From positions 291,548,044 to 291,612,043 of the forward strand of contig CM057337.1 in assembly GCA_030015575.1 (NCBI GenBank): a DNA stretch of 64,000 nucleotides, written 5' to 3'. Position 1 is the first letter of the stretch; every line of letters begins with the position of its first letter. The translations under genes and the position numbers were made by a program. The notes beneath the pieces are model-generated. The model did no database searches and had not been told where the DNA came from. It worked only from the letters and a program-made list of their open reading frames with translations. Of this stretch, positions 22,648 to 34,709 are shown one piece after another. Source of the stretch: Agapanthus africanus. Lineage: Eukaryota; Streptophyta; Magnoliopsida; Asparagales; Amaryllidaceae.

Positions 22648-23799
22648 TTAGTGGGAACAGTGCATCAATTTTTCCCAGAGTGCTTAGTTTTGGAATTTGT
22701 GGTTTTTGGTATATATATTTTGGGCCCAGATTTTGTTACTGTACACCAGTTGTTCGTGGGGCCTACTTCGGGATATTTAGTCGATCGAAATTTTAAACAT
22801 GTTAGTATGCAGTATTTACATTATATCTCCGACCGGGAATGTCATTTGATCGGTAAACCGCGTCTGATTGCTATAGTTCTTTTAGACGGGTTTGCGAACG
22901 TAACATTCGCGTTGATGTTCTGTTTTGTGCTGTGATGTTGTGGATATGTCGTGGTGGATAGCAGGGTGCAATGATAGTGCAGTTTGGATTTATTTGTACA
23001 TTTGATATTGCGGGGCGAGCGTCAAACATGTGGACTGCCGTCACTGCCTGTTGTATAATATTCTTTTGGGGCACGACCGGGTCGAGGTCGATATACCCGT
23101 TGTATATTTTTCATTTCTGTACTAGATTTATCCCGCGAAGGAGTGCATGGATAGCCGGGTTGTGGAGGGCAAAGGGTCCGTATCTCATGGCATTGAGAGT
23201 CAAAGGGACCTCACTCTAGAATGGGCAGACTATTCGCCGCATTCGTAGGGGGTACAGGTTGACCCAAGGAGGGGTGCTCAATTTACCGGATTCCGTGATG
23301 TGCCGGGTGTTCCATTCACTATGCTGTGGGGACCACCTCGCTTCAGGTTTTTGCGGGTAACTTGCCGCACCCGTAGGAGTCTAGGTTTCATTGCACAGGC
23401 TATCCACACGACCAGGGGAACGTCAGGTTTCAGCAGCGGCTCTGTGAAACCTGGTGATCCCAGATTATCTGTATTGTTCTGTGATGCTTATTACTTTTCT
23501 GTAATGTTGCATATTATCACGCCTGGAGTGATTATTGTATATTGGTATATATACTATTAGATGTTGTATATGTTTTACACCCGTGCTAGTCCAGCCCCCG
23601 CTCTGTCGTTAGTTAAGTAACCTAACGGGTGATGACGGGACCCAGTGGCGAATGCCGATGGCATATACGTACATTATATTTTCGTTCTTTTCTGGTGTGA
23701 TTGATTGATGGGACTGCGTTGATTCTTATCAATGCAAGGATAAAACAAACTTATATTTGATGTTGTTGGAACAAATTTTAAAAGGTGTTATTACAAAGA

Positions 23800-24050
23800 C
23801 GTTTCTTTTTGTTTTGCATAGTGATATTCAGTTGGAATATCCTGCACCTCACTCGACGAGGCAAGGGCTGATATCCCTTCACCGGAAAAACCCCTTGGGC
23901 AGATGTTTACATCAGGGTAGTAACTTTAATATAGTCGATTACAAGTTGCTTTGCATCGCGGTATTCAGTTGGAATATCCTGCACCTCATTCCACGAGGAA
24001 AGAGTCGAGATCCCTTCACCGGGAGTGACCTCTTTAGCAAAACGTTTTCG
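23800..24050 (+). repeat. Two-unit tandem repeat with hairpins in the D leader
   Basis: Period about 137 bp. Hairpin sites CCTCACTCGACGAGG (23847-23861) and CCTCATTCCACGAGG (23984-23998), each preceded by GGAATATCCTGCA and followed by a CCCTTCACCGG block. Confidence 0.7.
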
Positions 24051-24690
24051 TCACTATATTTTATAAAAAGCTATCACGTTCCTTCAACGAGATCAAGTTC
24101 ATTACGTTAAAGGTTTTTCGCCAAAAACCAGCCGTAGCCCTCCGTCATTTCTTATGGATAGTCAGTAGTATTCAAGCTATGCATTTGACCAACGCCAGGG
24201 CATAGTGTTTGGTAGCTGCTTGGGTATTTCATATGTTGCATAGATAGATGTGTTGGTTTGGGACAGTCGTTCTGCCATTTGGCCAACGTCAGGGGCATGT
24301 GCGGGTGGGTTCAAATTAACCTGGACAATGACGGGTAGAACTTGGCATGTGACTTATGACATTTTGACCAACGCCAAAGTCATAAGAGCATGGGGCATAA
24401 ATCACATCGGGAGTTTCAAACATACAGGAAACTTGCCAGGCATGCGCATACCTTCTGGAGTGTGATAACTTGAGTGGCTTCCATCAAGTTATCATGCGAT
24501 GATAGTTGGATCCCGATTCCCACTGATGAGTTGGTTTACTCTTCGGGTGATCCCGACTAATTCTTCTTTCAGGTTTGGAGGAGAATTTGAGATAACAGTG
24601 GGAGATTTCCTGATTACATAAATTGAAAACCATTCTGATCTAGGTTAGAGTGCACGCAGAGTGTTTCTTTTCTCTCTCTTTTTGGCAGCG

Positions 24691-26530
24691 ACCTTTGACC
24701 GACCCTAGACTATGACTCAGTGACAAAGTTGACCGAACCTTCTTAAATTACTGGCTTTTGGATTGTCCAAGTTGCATAAGTCATTGTCGCTCCTTCTTTT
24801 ACCCTTTGCATTTCTCAGAACACCCTGTATTACTACGGATATCCACTTCCATTGGATAGATCCATCATATGGTTATATACGAACTCAAAGGGACTTCTTC
24901 GAAGATGGATCCAGGTTCAGGAGAAATAGAATTAGTTTATTCAGTTTTCTTTTATTATGACCTTCTCTCAGGTTGCGAGGGCTCCTTTGTTTAGGAGAGT
25001 ACACCTATTACGCTTATTGGATAGTCTTATTCCAAACCATAGGCTGGTGCCGAATGGTAGGGAATGAAGAAAACCAATTAGCCTAAGTAGGGTGTACAGA
25101 AGGTAAATGCTAAAGACAAAATAAAGGGATTAGAAAGAGGGCAAAGGAAATTGCGACTGTTATCATTCACGACCAAACCGAATACTTCATCGCTATTCCT
25201 ATTTAACATTTGCTTTTTCCCCAGTTCGGGAGAAAAAGAATAAGGTATTATTCAGTTGTCTTTTATCATCACCTTCTCTCAAGTTGCGAGTACTCCTAGG
25301 TTTAGGAGGGTACACCTATTATGCTTACTGGATAGTCTTCTTCCAAACCATAGGCTGGTGTCGAACGGTAGGGAAGGAAGAAAACCATTTAGCATAACGA
25401 TGGTGTACAGAAGGTAACGACTAAAGACAAATAAAGGGATTTGGAGAGATGACAAAGAAATATACGGTTATAGTCATGAATCGGATTATGGAAGAGGCAT
25501 TACTATGAATACCAGGATAACCCTACGAGACATTTTAATGTTTCAGTTTCACTGCGCATTGTTAAAAGAAAACTGTTTTCCCCAATTACATACTTACTCC
25601 AGGGTATGTATTTGCCAAGTTTTCATTCTCATATCTGTACGGTTTTACAGATGATGAGTGGGAGTAATTTATTGGGAATTAGGTGATCATCCTCATTATA
25701 TCGGAATTCGTTGAAATTGGTGACATTTGAGAAAATCGCCTGGGTATAGTTTTCAACCTACGATGCATAGGTTATGAGTTATTCAACTCAGGGGACTTAT
25801 ACAGAGTACTGTATGTTGTCCAGTGTCCGTCAGGACAAAGGGGTAGGTCCTCGTACTATGTTTTGTTTACTTATAACTTCTCTAGTTTTTAGACAAGTGT
25901 TTCGTAGAAATACAATGTTTAAGTTTTGAGAAGTTGTGGGTATAAGAATAAAGTAGAGAACCAGGTATCGCAAGTATCAGGATTCTTCAAAGAGATCGAA
26001 GATGTAGATACTTGTGATTGTTATTCAGTTAAAAGTAATGGTTTTGAGAAACTTGTTTCTTTTTCATGTTACTCATAATTGGATGGATTCCTAAGTTGAG
26101 TAATGCTGATTAGCCTTTCTCCATTAAGTAGATATGCACTGGAGACAGCTGCATGATTTGAATCTGGTTCAATTAATTTAGTGCCTCTATTTCTATATTG
26201 GATATAGAATGCTTCATATCTTAACGTTGTTAAGATACGGGGAGTTGTCCAGCTTATGCTTAAAACCAGACACTGGATAACTCAAAGCACGTTTCTGTAA
26301 TAGCAGTCTGTGGGTTGACCCTGGCTTTGACGAGGGTTGACATTTCTACCATCTGGAAGATCAATAGTGATATTGTTCTTAACTCGCCACAGTTTTTAAA
26401 ATGGATTTTTTCAGAAAACAGTAGTGGGAGTATGGTAGAACTGGAAGTGATTCCAGAACCGCAAACGATTATGGAAAATTTAATAGGACCTATATATATT
26501 CAATCAGGTTTGACATTCCAATAGCCAATC
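24691..26530 (+). pseudogene. Degenerate gag-pol of D, left part
   Basis: Follows the CAG at 24688. No gag domain is readable. A 310-bp block is tandemly duplicated (24910-25530). Beyond it, integrase remnants can be traced against B and C in broken frames: an HKSEAF-like stretch near 25890, GYALETAA-like near 26130, and a VELEVIPEPQTIMENL stretch (26437-26490) corresponding to the integrase-RT linker. Stops occur in all frames. The region is cut by F at 26530 and continues at 36922. Confidence 0.7.
24910..25530 (+). repeat. Tandem duplication of about 310 bp inside D
   Basis: Unit 1 about 24910-25219, unit 2 about 25220-25530. Matching anchors are CCTTCTCTC, GTTGCGAG, TACACCTATTA, CCAAACCATAGGCTGGTG and GGTGTACAGAAGGTAA. 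The units have diverged by many substitutions and small indels, so the duplication is old. Confidence 0.7.
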
Positions 26531-28745
26531 TGTAGGGTTCCTAGGCACACTAATGAAGTCTCACAAGGCATCAAACATGGCTAATTCAAATTTTACATGT
26601 GCCTACAAACCCTAATACGGATCGTTAACTAGATTTATAGGCTATGCGATGCAATTTAACGACTTTAACATAAAGGAAAGAAGATACATCCTTTGTAGAT
26701 CCGGTCCTCCACCTCCTAGGCTCCGTGATGACGTCCCTCCGCTGTCCAAATTGAATCCATGACTCTAGCATCGGCTTCATCGGAGAAAAGGGCGGACTTG
26801 GTCGTCGGTTCGATACCAAAGATGATCTACGTCGAGGCATCACAAGATCAAGCTCCAACTTCACCAAGCCTTGAAAACTTGTGAAGGAAACACCCTATAC
26901 TACTTGGCAAGAGGTAGAGGATGAAGAATTAGGAGGTGGGTTCACTTTAGAATTGGATTTCTCACTCATTAGCTCAAGTTGCCATTGATGGAGCAAGCTT
27001 TCTTCATGTTGATGATGAAGAAGAAGAAGAAGAAGGAATATTATGATATCTCTAAAAAATAAAACAAATGAATACTTATCATTTGGCAACCTTAGTTAGG
27101 TGTAGAGAATAGACTATGGTTAACTTGAATGGTTAGGGTTAAGGAAGAGACAAGAATGGTGGACTTGTTCAAAGCTTCAAAAAGCTTCAAAGAAAAACAA
27201 AACTAGCAACCATTCTTTTCTCTTTATCTTTTCTAAATGAAATAAACAAATAGGTAAATGAATAAGTAAAAGAAATGAAACCCTAACCACTAACTAACCA
27301 TGGTTTAATTCTTTACACAAAACCAAGCTAGAATGTATCATCAAACATGATACAATCATGTGCACAAAAAATATATCACATATACAATGTGCATTTCAAG
27401 TGAGTAAATCCATTTAAAGTGAACCAATACTAGTTAATGCAAAGTAATATATCAAATATATAATTATACATTAAATCATTAAATCAACACTTGATTCAAT
27501 GATCCGGTCATGTCGCATATAACCGGCTAGTATCCAATGTATCGGCTTATCGAATCGATCCGTAATTCGATAACTAGGTTATATCGCATATAACCAATCA
27601 ATACATTCATCGCGAGAATGGAATACGGTATCACATACACGAATTATTCTCGGTCCCGTACATATCTCATATGCGCTCCTATTTCGTTTCGCTTGAGCTA
27701 GGAAACCTCTGTGTAGGACTCTAAAGACTCGTCAATACGCCGGCAGCAGATGATGATCATATCAAACACCCACAAGCCGCAAGCGGTCTGCTAAACGTAA
27801 CGGACACCCGGGTATTGAGCGATCAGAAGATCGACGAGGAAGCCCGCTCACACTCCTGTGAATCCAACCAGTAACACTTTCCGTACAGTCCGGTCTGTTC
27901 GTCTGATATGTCACATATCTCGCCTAGGGGTGGGAAACGTCAGACCCCAATAGCTCGATAAGTCATGCCGACGTGAAGTCCATGACATGTGTGAAACTAC
28001 TGATAACACTTACCAGTAGGTCACTACAACCCTGGCCAGGGATTTCCTGTTATGGCCAGTCGAGCATAGCGCAACATCAACCCCCAATACCGGGAGAGAC
28101 GAATCCCCTCCTATCGCTCATTGCCTCCATGTGAATCGGGACTGTACCCAAAAACCACCTGTTTGCACGACTCAGTAGAGCCGCGGTAGGGTGGAAATCA
28201 AAGCACAGTGGGAGACACATAAGACTCTATGACGATCTCGGGTCAACAGACCAAGCTGTACTAGTGTCACCAGAGAACTGCCATCTGACGTGAGGTATAA
28301 TACCATCTGGGAGTTCTCGGCGAGTCCGTTCAGTGTACCCAGTCTCCACTGAGCACCCGTATACCATCTATGATGTCAAACACCAATGGATATAGGATCA
28401 TCCATCGCCCATCGCATGGGTCGAGAAGATATACGCTAGTCTACTCTGGAATATCGATGCCCCGTCTCGATATTCCCTCGACTAGGAACATTGAAGGATG
28501 TACTCATGGACTATCCAGGCCCCACTAGTATGATCTGCATCACAGTCCTGGAAGTCGAGTACACATCCTAAGGGCTTTATCAATATGTAACAGAGAGACA
28601 GAAAATATACACGTTTAGATAAAGAGCAACCAGATAGCGTACTATCATGTCGAGCAAGAAAGTCCTGCCTATATATGTCCCAGCATCCACTACAATATAC
28701 ATCCAATGTACAGTAATGGCCTCTAGGGCATACATATAACTAACA
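26531..28745 (-). repeat. 3' LTR of element F
   Basis: Reads TGTTAG..CCTACA on the minus strand. It is the same family as the A LTRs and close to 34710-36921, with scattered changes and a short GAA-repeat length difference (near 27015). Confidence 0.92.
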
Positions 28746-28758
28746 ATCTCCCACTTGC
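28746..28758 (-). other. Polypurine tract of F
   Basis: GCAAGTGGGAGAT on the minus strand, adjoining the 3' LTR. Confidence 0.88.
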
Positions 28759-31520
28759 ACTAGGGCCATCTGTAGCAGTGGTTGCAGTATCACATACTCA
28801 ACCATCCCCTAAAAGTCGCTCTTTGGGAAAAGGCCTTCGTGAGTGGATCCGCCGTGTTGTCCTCCGAGTCTACTCTCCTAACCTCGATCACCCTGGAGAT
28901 CATCTATCTCCATGATCAGGTGATGCTGCCTCAGAATATGTCTGGGTCACTGATGGGACCAGGGTTCCTAGGCCAAAACCACAGTTCCATTGTCATACAA
29001 TGGTAGGAACCTAGTTCATCTTATGAAACAATATACACCCAAACTGCCTCTTTGGTAGTATCTTTAATAGCGATGTTACCAGCCTTTATCGTCTAGTTTG
29101 TCACGGTATCTAGCTTGGAACTTTTCCAACATACCGTCCCTTTACTGAGGGTAAAGACAATGCCTGCGACTGACATTCAGTCGTCTTTATCACCCTGGAA
29201 CCCTTCCAGTGATTCTCCCCAGGATCTATTGATACCATCTCACTTCAACTACTGAGAATCCTAACATCCATATAGATCTATCTCATAGATCCAAAACCCA
29301 GGATTTAGGAGGTATCACTTTGATCCTATATGGAGAATCCATGTGATGAGAGGAGATCGACCGATCGTAGTATAGGAAACTCTTTTCCTATCAAGAGTAT
29401 GTTGTCTACGTACAATACGAGGATGACCACCTTATTCTCTACTACCGTTTTGTACATACAAGGTTCAACTACCATTTTGATGAAGTCAAACACTTTGACT
29501 TTCACATCAAAACAGACGTTCCAACTCCGCGATGCCTGCTTCATTATGTAAAGCAACTTGCACACATTTCCGCTGCTCCCACTATTTACGAAGCCCTCTG
29601 GCTGTGTTCTTATAGACGTTCTCTTCTAAATCAATATTTAGAAAAGTAGTCATGGCACCCAACCACCAGATATCGTAGTCATGGTATGTAGCAATGGCAA
29701 GTAGGATCTAGATGGACTTAAGCATAGTCCCTAGAAAAGGTTTCATCATTATCCACACCTGGTTGATGACTAAAACCTTTAACAAGTCTAGCTTTGAAAG
29801 TCTCAACTTTTCCATCTACACCAAGTAATCTTCTCAAGATATACTTACTCCTGATGGGGATTTAACCCTTCAGATATCGCAACCAAAGTCTATACTTTGT
29901 TGGTGTATATGGATTCCATCTCAGATCGCTAGGCATCCATCCATTCTTACAGAGTCCCTACTCTTGATGGCCTGCTCGAATCTAGTTGGGTCATCATCTC
30001 ATGATGCAATCCTTGCTCCCACTGTCATCGAGAAACCGAAGTATCTCTCAGGCAGATAAGGAACCCTGCTAGATCGGCGGAGAGGCTGAGGTTCGTCGGG
30101 AACTATTGAATCCTTTGGTTCTGTCAAATCATCAGCTGCAGTTTGTATAGCTGGAACATTTCCAGTTCTACATAACTGACCTTGCCTCGAGCTTGTCCAG
30201 ATTTTGCATTTAGACATAGGCCGGACAACCCCAGATCTTAACTTACTTAAGAGATAGGCTCTTCCCACACCATATCATATATGGAGTGGTAGGCACTGAT
30301 TTGATTCGAACCCTATTCAATAGGTATGCAACTTCATAAGTGCATAACTCCCTAAAAGGAAATAGGAGACTTAGTAGTACTCATCATAGAGCGCACCATA
30401 TCATATATGGTGTGATTGCTCCGCCCCGATATACCATCGTGTTATGGTGTATACGGAGGAGTAATGCTGAGAGAGAATCTCATTCTCCTTTAGAATAGTC
30501 CAGGAATTCCATGCACAAGTATTCTCCTCCCTGATCTCATCATAGGACATAATACTTATACCCGGTTGTTGGTTCTCTACTTCTAACTTATATTCTGTGA
30601 ATATCTCAAAAGGTTCGGACTTGTGTTTCAACACGAACATATGTCAGAATCTTGAGAGATCATCAGAGAACGTAATGAAGTATGAAGAACCAGTCCTAGC
30701 ATGTGTAGACAGGAGACCTTACATACATCATAATGTATCAGTCCCAAGAGTTTACTAACACTTTCTCTGTTTCCAACAAACAGAGCTATGGTCATCTTAT
30801 CTTTGTGACATGACTGGCAAGTTTCACAAGATGTAAATTCAAACTGATTTAAATATGCATGTAAAATGTAACTTCAGCCAGTCGGGTCGCATTGATATGA
30901 CCTAGTCTACAATGCCTCAAGAATGATTCGTTCATTTCTGAACTCTTCCTCTTGTGTGTATTCCGTATACTAGGAACTGTAGTTTGATTTAAAACATCAA
31001 TGCTTTTAGATAACGTGCCTGAACCGATCAACTTTTGATATAGGAAATGTTCAAAACATTATCCAACAATACAAAATTTTATCATTTCTTTACTTGTAAA
31101 GAGAGTGATATGATTTTGTATATCAGGTTCGGTATCTAATAACATTCGTTCAGAATCAATGTATTGGTAATACAGGGTGACAGTGACCAACAGACTTGGC
31201 TGCAACACTTGCCCCGTTTTCTGTCTCATGAAACTTATCACCCGTTCTCAGTTTTTCTACCCTTTTGTAGCCCTATGTAACAGATTACATATCTGGGAGC
31301 CTGATCCTGTATCAAATACCCAGGATGCAGAGGATACTGAGAAAACAGTTCTGTATAATGAACATACCCGAAGGAGATGCATCATATGCACTTTCTTCGT
31401 TTAGGCAGCATAGGAATTCTGGTATTCCCCTAATTCCTGCTCTGTCTTATAACAATTATAAGTTGGAGCGGGACCAACGTTCCCCAGCTCAGTATAACAA
31501 GCGGGTTCGGTCAATATCCG
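28759..31520 (-). pseudogene. Degenerate gag-pol of F
   Basis: Minus-strand counterpart of 7506-10272. The start codon seen in A (ATGGAT) is ACGGAT here. Protease DTGSGS is readable near 31295-31320, HCRLGH of the integrase near 30890-30915, and reverse transcriptase in 29326-29565, where YVDD is YVDN (29401-29412). The linker deletion of about 140 bp seen in A is present (near 30161), as are the frameshifts around FSMTVGA. Most other lesions also match A, so they predate the split of the two copies. Confidence 0.85.
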
Positions 31521-34500
31521 TATTATTATCTTGATTAAGGCGTGATATGGTCGCTACCAGGAGAGAGATAGAAGAAAACACTCTGCGTGCGCTCTTGCAA
31601 GATTAGATTGGTTATATATTTTATCTAATCAGGATGGCTCCCACTGTTTTTATCAAATCTTCCTTCAAACCTTAAAAGGAAAGACTAGCCGGGATTAATT
31701 ACACTCTACAAGTTCGTCAATCTTTCAGCCAGGCAAGTGTCGGTACTTTGAGGGAGGTTCCCCGTGCTTTCGCACGGACCTAATTACAGTAAACCTCGTT
31801 TTCCCAGAGGCGTAACCCCGTTGACACCTTTCTAGACACCTACTTGATCGGCTAATTGCAAAGTGCAAAACTCTCCCAGGAGTAACAATTACTCGCAGTG
31901 GGTATCGGGATCCAACTATCACATAGATGGTATGCAATCTCATTGCAAATTTCAACACTTGAAACTCCCGATAATGGTTTTTACCCCTAGCACTTATGAC
32001 CTTAACTAAGGTCAACAAATCATAAGTACTAGTCAAGTTCTACCCGTCATTTCGTGATTAATTAGACCCACCCACATGACCCTTAACTAAGGTCAACAAA
32101 GTGACGCGACTGTCCTAACTAATCGCATCATATGCGGTGTAGGAAGACATCACTTAGCTACCGTACACTGTTCCTTAACTAAGGTCAACAAACACAGCAC
32201 GAATACTAAGTACTCTACTTCCTAAAATGACGGAGGGTTGTGAATGGTTTTTATGAAAACCTTTAACGCTTTGAACTTGATCTCGTTGCGGAATCAAATG
32301 TTTTTAAATGGAATGTTTTCGAGGCTTTTCTAGTTTTGCTAAAGGGGTCACTCCCGGTGAAGGGATCGTCGGCCCTTTCCTCGTCGAATGAGGTGCGGGA
32401 TATATCATATATATCACTGTGCAAAGCGGAAACTATAGAAGCGATCAAAGACAAACCGAGGGTTGTATCATCTGCCAGTTATTGCTAAAGGAGTCACTCC
32501 CGGTGAAGGGATCTCGGTCCTTTTCTCATCGAATAAGGTGCAGGATGTTCTATAATGAACACCGTGATGCAAAGCAAGAACTGTAGCAACCTGTTTTTAT
32601 TTTGAAATTCGATTCCACAACATCAATTAGGTTTATTTTCTTTCATTAATCTCATTAATGAATTCCCATCATTTAAGTACACCTAAACATCACAGCTAAA
32701 TATAACGTACGCTTATGCCATCCGCATTCGCCTCGATGTCCCGTCTGCACCGTTAGGTTAGGTAACTAACGGCAGAGCGGGGCAGGGCTAGCGCGGATGT
32801 AAAACATAAGCAACGTTTATATAATATATCATATATACTATATACTATATCTGTCACAGAACATCACATGATCACATCACAGATAAATCACAGCAGAAGA
32901 TACATATGAAATATTGGATATACTAGGACGTCCGTGTTTTCAATACGAGCTAGTATAAAACACGGATTCCACGGTCGTGATTAATAGCCAATCCCAGACC
33001 CCTAGACCCCTACGAGAGCGGCAAGTAACCCTACCAATTCTAGAGTTAGGAGACCCGGACTCGACTCCTCGAGTTGGTCTCCCACTGGACCCTAGAACCC
33101 GGTTACTTGTGCCCTCCTCCTTAGGTCTATCCTAGTGCAGAAAAGTAAATAATATACAAATGGTGACATCATCCGCAACCTGGAAGTGCCCCAATAAAAG
33201 AATATTACAAACAAGTTTTTACATGAATGAAAATGAAAAACACTCATCTCACATAAAAAAAAACCCCCGGCTATTCGAACACGACGATCCAATATAACAT
33301 ATCCAGTAACACATAACAACACATGTCATCAACGTAAGTAAATATGCGCATCCCAATTGTCGTTGACATATAGCAACGAAACCGGCGATATCACATATTA
33401 CACTTACGGTCACAGAAAAGAAAGTGTAAAACTACAACAGTTGGAATCCGCAAACTCTTTAGACATCGCATGCCTAATCAAATGAAATACTTAGACATCG
33501 CATGCCTAACAATTATAAATCCCGCATTTTAGTCTCATTATCGAAAACTCTTTTCAATATCAAGTCGGGCAATTCAACAAGATTCCCGACATCCTGATCG
33601 AATGCTCGTCGCAAACTTCAGTAGGGGCCACACCCCCGACGCCGTCGACAAAGTGCACCAAGGCGGAACACCGCTGCCGCGAGCACCCGAACGGATGCTT
33701 TCGGCGACGGGGTTCTCCTACAGTCACTTGGTCGGGGCAATGGAGTGAGGTTGTCTATTAAGTTTACACGGCGAGTATCCGCGTACGCTACGTGATTGCG
33801 ACGGACTTTTGATCACATCAAAATTCCGTGGCAACCGATCAAGTGAGACTAAACTACTAGATTTATAACATTCATTCAGTTATCTCATAGCTACTTGTGA
33901 ATTCCAAATGTTGTATCACATTCCGGATAAATAGAAAATGCTAAACTTTTCGATCGAACAATCGAACACCCAAGTTTTCCTGAAACAGATCAACACATGA
34001 AATAAGTTTAAAAACATTCACTTCGTGCCTCAGTACCAACGGTCCAGCCGTAGAAGGGCCAAGCCAACGCCTCACATGTGCCACGCCGTACTGCCCCAAA
34101 CCCGAAGGTTCAAAGGGCAGTTCAAGACGGTCACATAATCGAGTTAAGGTTTGTTGTCTTCTAGAGGGTCCATCGTGTTACTTGCACTACTTAGAACGTC
34201 TTTAAACCCTGGAAAAGTCCAACAATTGGAAATTTCCCAACAGTGGAAAACTTGGGTATTTATATCCGGTCGAACTTTTTAACATATTCTAAAATTATCC
34301 GGAAAAGCACACAGACAGAATTAGACAATCCGATCGATACACCGAGTCCCCAATACAACCCAGAAAATTCAACTCTTGAATAACTATTAAAAAATTCCCA
34401 GGAAAACCAGCACTACAAAATAGGAATTACTGTGCAATTTTTAAAGCCTGATGTGACAACTTGGCCGCGGAACCGCCGCAGAAGCCAGGCTTCGGCCGCG

Positions 34501-34697
34501 GTTCCGCCGCGACTTAGTCGAATTGGACACTCGTGTTGCACAGTAACTCTTAGATATTCCTGCTGATTTTTCTGCATATTTTTAATATACAAAAATCCAC
34601 ATTTTACAAAATTGTCCAGAGAGCATGTTTAGGGTTAGGGTTTCGGTCCGATCGGATTTCTAACTCCGTCTACGCATCGCCTAAGGCTCTAGATAGG
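31521..34697 (-). other. Leader of element F
   Basis: 3.2 kb, the reverse of the A leader with several percent divergence. It contains the CT tract (CTG instead of CAG at its end), three GGTCAA sites (32010, 32091, 32183; the reverse of TTGACC, spaced 81 and 92), the two-unit hairpin repeat (about 32285-32600; hairpins near 32379-32393 and 32523-32537), the AGGCATGCGATGTCT direct repeat and the GC module (34461-34510). No gene recognised. Confidence 0.75.
34461..34510 (-). promoter_or_regulatory. Paired GC palindromic module (F)
   Basis: Starts 200 nt from the 5' LTR, exactly as in A. On the minus strand the arms GCGGCGGAACCGCGG and CGGCGGTTCCGCGG equal those of A. The centre is different: GAAGCC-T-GGCTTC, an exact 6-bp stem (34481-34493). 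Confidence 0.72.
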
Positions 34698-34708
34698 CTC
34701 TGATACCA
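34698..34708 (-). other. Primer binding site of F (initiator Met tRNA)
   Basis: CTCTGATACCA on the plus strand, TGGTATCAGAG on the minus strand, one base from the 5' LTR. Confidence 0.87.
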
Positions 34709-34709
34709 C

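Larger units (their letters stand above)
22399..24690 (+). other. Leader of element D
   Basis: 2.3 kb, non-coding. In order: GC module (22595-22647), the GCTAGTCCAGCCCCCGCTC segment (near 23587), a two-unit hairpin repeat (23800-24050), three TTGACC/TTGGCC sites (24185, 24279, 24364, spaced 94 and 85 bp), the CAGTGGGAG phrase (24596), a branch-like CTGAT (24635) and a CT tract ending in CAG (24686-24688). Open frames at 22651-22935 and 23300-23560 match no family I know. Confidence 0.75.
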
